From Prolixibacteraceae bacterium (lineage in GTDB: Bacteria; Bacteroidota; Bacteroidia; Bacteroidales; Prolixibacteraceae), in NCBI GenBank assembly GCA_014380255.1, contig JACMKG010000104.1, forward strand, positions 1 to 8,428: a stretch of 8,428 bases of DNA. Direction: 5' to 3'. Below the pieces are notes generated by a model that saw nothing but the letters and a program-made list of their open reading frames with translations, searched no databases and had not been told where the DNA came from. Positions 6,541 to 8,428 of this stretch are shown in pieces. The position numbers and the translations under genes were made by a program. Position 1 is the stretch's first letter; each line of letters begins with the position of its first letter.

Positions 6541-6741
6541 ACAAGTGAGAAGAACTTGTATTTGTTAAATAGTAGGGTTTTGCAGAAAATAAGGGCTTTT
6601 TAATTGAGCATTTCTTGCTACAGGAAATCCAATAATTATTAACCCAATAAGCCTTTAGGATGAATATTATCCACCGTGTTTATACTTGGTCCAGTACAGT
6701 TTGTTTTTCAAAAACAGTTGCAAAAATGGTAGCATTGAGTT

Positions 6742-6751
6742 AAATCGATTT
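6742..6751. promoter_or_regulatory. Palindrome AAATCGATTT, possible LacI-type operator
   Basis: A perfect 10-bp palindrome with central CG upstream of the GH92 gene. Its inner eight bases, AATCGATT, are identical to the core of the operator before kduI. It may be a second site for the same regulator, but it sits about 75 bp upstream of the best promoter candidate and its flanks differ. Confidence 0.35.
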
Positions 6752-6773
6752 CATGTCAACTGTCTTTTGAACA

Positions 6774-6832
6774 TTGTATACAAAATAATGGGATCAAATC
6801 CATTGTTTAACAAATAATAGTGTCTATATTTA
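6774..6832 (+). promoter_or_regulatory. Candidate GH92 promoter region with two dyads
   Basis: TATATTTA at 6825-6832 is one base from the TAnnTTTG -7 consensus, with TTG at 6803-6805 placed 19 bp upstream. A perfect palindrome TTGTATACAA lies at 6774-6783, and a near-palindrome TTGTTTAACAA at 6803-6813 overlaps the possible -33 element. Transcription from here would give a leader of about 70 nt before the ATG at 6910. The promoter match is imperfect. Confidence 0.4.
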
Positions 6833-6909
6833 AACGTCCAATTGAAAGCCATTTGCTGGGAGTAATCCTTTCTATCAGCCAATGGTTAACCTAACAAAAC
6901 TCACTCTGC

Positions 6910-8428
6910 ATGACAACAAACAAAATTTGGCTGTCGATGGCCTTGGTAGTGCTTCTTTGCAATTCTGCCTGCCAGAAGAAAGATAATAGCCTTATCCGTT
7001 TTGTTAATCCTTTGATAGGAACAGGTAAGTCAGCCAGCATGACTGGAACTTCTTATGATCAGGGCCCAAACGCCTGGGGACAGGTTATCCCGGCTGTTTC
7101 AACGCCCTTTGGAATGACTCAGTGGACTCCTCAGACCAACGATACGGAAAATAAATGTGTCGCTCCTTATTATTATGACGGAAAGAGATTACAGGGATTC
7201 CGTGGCACCCATTGGCTGGGCGGTTCATGTACACAGGATTACGGAAGCTTTACCATTATGCCCATAACGGGTTATTTACGGACCTTTGCCACCGAGCGGG
7301 CCACTACCTTTATGCACGAGAATGAAATCTCAACACCTGCCTATTATGCCTGTATGCTGGAAGCTTATACGACTTATGTTGAGATGACGGGAACAGCACG
7401 TTCGGGCTTTTTTAAGTTCTCCTACCTGAAAAAGGATCATGCCAAGATTTTGGTTACTCCTAATAGTGATCAGGGACAGGGCTATATAAAAGTTGACCCT
7501 GACAAACAGGAGATTTACGGCTACAACCCGGTCTTTCGTGTGGATGGAGAACCTGCTGAGCCTGCCGGTTTTAACGGTTATTTCGTGATCCGGTTTAATC
7601 AGCCTTTCACTAGTTATGGGTGTTATTTTCAAATGGAAGACCATAAAGGTCAGAAGGAAATTTCGGGAAAACCTGATATAGGCGGTTATGCGGCCTTTGA
7701 TATTCAGGCCAATGCGGTTATCCTGGCAAAGGTGGGCACTTCTTTTACCAGCATAGAAGCCGCGCGGGCTAACCTTGAGGCAGAAATACCCCATTGGGAC
7801 TTTTTAAAGACCAAAGCAGAAACGGAAAAGGTGTGGAATGAAACACTTTCAGCCATTCAGATAAAAGCTGAGAAGCCTGAAGATTATACAGGATTCTACA
7901 CAGCACTGTATCATTCACTTCTGTACCCGCGCACTTTCAGCGATGTAGACGGTTCATATCCAGCCTTTAATGATAATAAACAGATCCTGAAAGTTGAAAA
8001 AGGACATGTTTATTACGATGATTTTCTTTTGGGAAGCACACACCGGGCACAGCTTCCGCTGGTGAGCCTGATTGCCCCGGCTAAGTATGAAGATATGATG
8101 AAATCGCTTGTTCTGAAAGCCGAACAGGGTGGGCATATGCCTGTTTTGCCTCTTCGTAACTGTTACAATACGGATAGGAGCGGGGCGTATGCTGTCACGG
8201 CCCTTGGAGATGCCTGGCTTAAAGGATTTGATATCAACATTGATAAAGCTTATCCACTGATGCGAAAGTATGCACTTGAGATGGTTATGGCCGATGACAA
8301 TGAAAAAAGCAAAGAAAGCATGGCCGCAGAATCCGGGCTTGAAAACACTTCTGTTCTCAATGTCGACAGTATGAATAGAGCAGCCAGGGAAGATGCAGCG
8401 CATATGCTTAGCGGCCAGTTTGCCGTAA
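6910..8428 (+). CDS. GH92-type glycosidase lipoprotein (alpha-mannosidase family), divergent, 3' end outside window
   Basis: The frame is open from ATG at 6910 to the window edge: 506 codons, against roughly 740-780 residues for typical GH92 enzymes, so the C-terminal part is missing. A lipoprotein signal ends CNSAC (Cys21), followed by QKKD, which resembles surface-export signals of Bacteroidota lipoproteins. Family motifs are FVNPLIGTG (31-39), VIPAVSTPFGMTQWTPQT (59-76), GFRGTHWLGGSCTQDYG (96-112), FYTALYHSLLYPRTFSDVDG (329-348), EQGGHMPV (405-412) and ALGDAWLKGF (431-440). GH92 enzymes are calcium-dependent exo-alpha-mannosidases. The long insertion after GTG and GTHWLGGSC instead of the usual HTHLSG type mark a divergent branch. 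Where I expect a Trp-Asp (LWDT or MWDI) the protein reads LLGSTHRAQLP (373-383), and where I expect MIGDHA it reads RSGAYA (423-428). Activity and substrate are therefore uncertain. It is separated from the kdu operon by a terminator and 1.1 kb and is probably transcribed on its own. Confidence 0.85.
   Translation, partial: MTTNKIWLSMALVVLLCNSACQKKDNSLIRFVNPLIGTGKSASMTGTSYDQGPNAWGQVIPAVSTPFGMTQWTPQTNDTENKCVAPYYYDGKRLQGFRGTHWLGGSCTQDYGSFTIMPITGYLRTFATERATTFMHENEISTPAYYACMLEAYTTYVEMTGTARSGFFKFSYLKKDHAKILVTPNSDQGQGYIKVDPDKQEIYGYNPVFRVDGEPAEPAGFNGYFVIRFNQPFTSYGCYFQMEDHKGQKEISGKPDIGGYAAFDIQANAVILAKVGTSFTSIEAARANLEAEIPHWDFLKTKAETEKVWNETLSAIQIKAEKPEDYTGFYTALYHSLLYPRTFSDVDGSYPAFNDNKQILKVEKGHVYYDDFLLGSTHRAQLPLVSLIAPAKYEDMMKSLVLKAEQGGHMPVLPLRNCYNTDRSGAYAVTALGDAWLKGFDINIDKAYPLMRKYALEMVMADDNEKSKESMAAESGLENTSVLNVDSMNRAAREDAAHMLSGQFAV

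Larger units (their letters stand above)
6172..6681. mobile_element. Candidate 510-bp non-autonomous element bounded by 14-bp inverted repeats
   Basis: AAACACGGTGGATA at 6172-6185 is repeated perfectly in inverse orientation as TATCCACCGTGTTT at 6668-6681. The interval contains no transposase or large frame, but has several hairpins, a duplicated CCGCTAACGCGG motif and a small leftward reading frame. This fits a MITE-like or other repeat-family element. Against it, I see no clear target-site duplication in the bases next to the two repeats, and copy number cannot be judged from one window. The inverted repeats could also be paired regulatory sites. Confidence 0.4.

Noticed and set aside
6167..6686. 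Target-site duplication flanking the 14-bp inverted repeats
   Set aside because: The five bases outside the left end (TCTTA) and right end (ATACT) do not match, so insertion by a standard transposase is not demonstrated.
6702..6716. Palindrome TGTTTTTCAAAAACA as a terminator or operator
   Set aside because: It is almost pure A/T, has a one-base loop and no T-tract after it; such dyads arise easily in AT-rich spacers.
7330..8403. Two minus-strand frames of about 150 codons opposite the GH92 gene
   Set aside because: The plus strand carries recognisable GH92 motifs across the N-terminal half and stays open throughout; the antisense translations have no family features.

Overview
The window looks like chromosomal DNA from a member of the Bacteroidota. 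Three things suggest this. There are no strong Shine-Dalgarno sequences before the genes. There is a good Bacteroidota-type promoter (TAnnTTTG at -7) before kduI. Several genes encode exported or lipoprotein carbohydrate-processing proteins of types common in that phylum. The species cannot be named from the sequence.

Left part (1-1543): a short-period tandem repeat and an unassigned spacer carry a rightward terminator-like hairpin. A leftward LacI-family regulator gene (323-1351) follows. The divergent gap between the regulator and kduI holds a perfect 12-bp palindrome, GCAATCGATTGC, which overlaps the -33 region of the kduI promoter. This layout fits direct repression of the downstream operon by the neighbouring regulator.

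Centre (1544-5872): a tight four-gene rightward operon encodes kduI, a DUF2264 protein, kduD and a DUF4861 lipoprotein. Gaps are 40 bp between the first two genes and 29 bp (or a 1-bp overlap) before kduD, then a 4-bp ATGA overlap. The operon ends at a strong intrinsic terminator. KduI and KduD convert the 5-keto-4-deoxyuronate released from unsaturated uronic acids to 2-keto-3-deoxygluconate. The two exported proteins are the likely upstream suppliers of that sugar. DUF2264 is an alpha/alpha-barrel family that may act as a hydrolase. One characterised ulvan-oligosaccharide dehydratase is, as I recall, a DUF4861-type protein. The operon may therefore make unsaturated uronic ends without a polysaccharide lyase. 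That is inference.

Right spacer (5873-6909): more than 1 kb without a large gene, but not empty. It contains a long imperfect hairpin built from 11-bp TCTATATT repeats. Next to it is a roughly 510-bp segment bounded by perfect 14-bp inverted repeats (AAACACGGTGGATA). Inside that segment are several hairpins, a duplicated CCGCTAACGCGG motif and a protein-like 55-codon leftward reading frame. It has the look of a small non-autonomous repeat element. Palindromic sites and a weak promoter precede the last gene.

Right end (6910-8428): a GH92-type glycosidase lipoprotein gene, open to the edge of the window and so partial. Its N-terminal half keeps recognisable family motifs, but motifs expected around the active site appear substituted. 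An AATCGATT core in its upstream region matches the operator core of the kdu operon.
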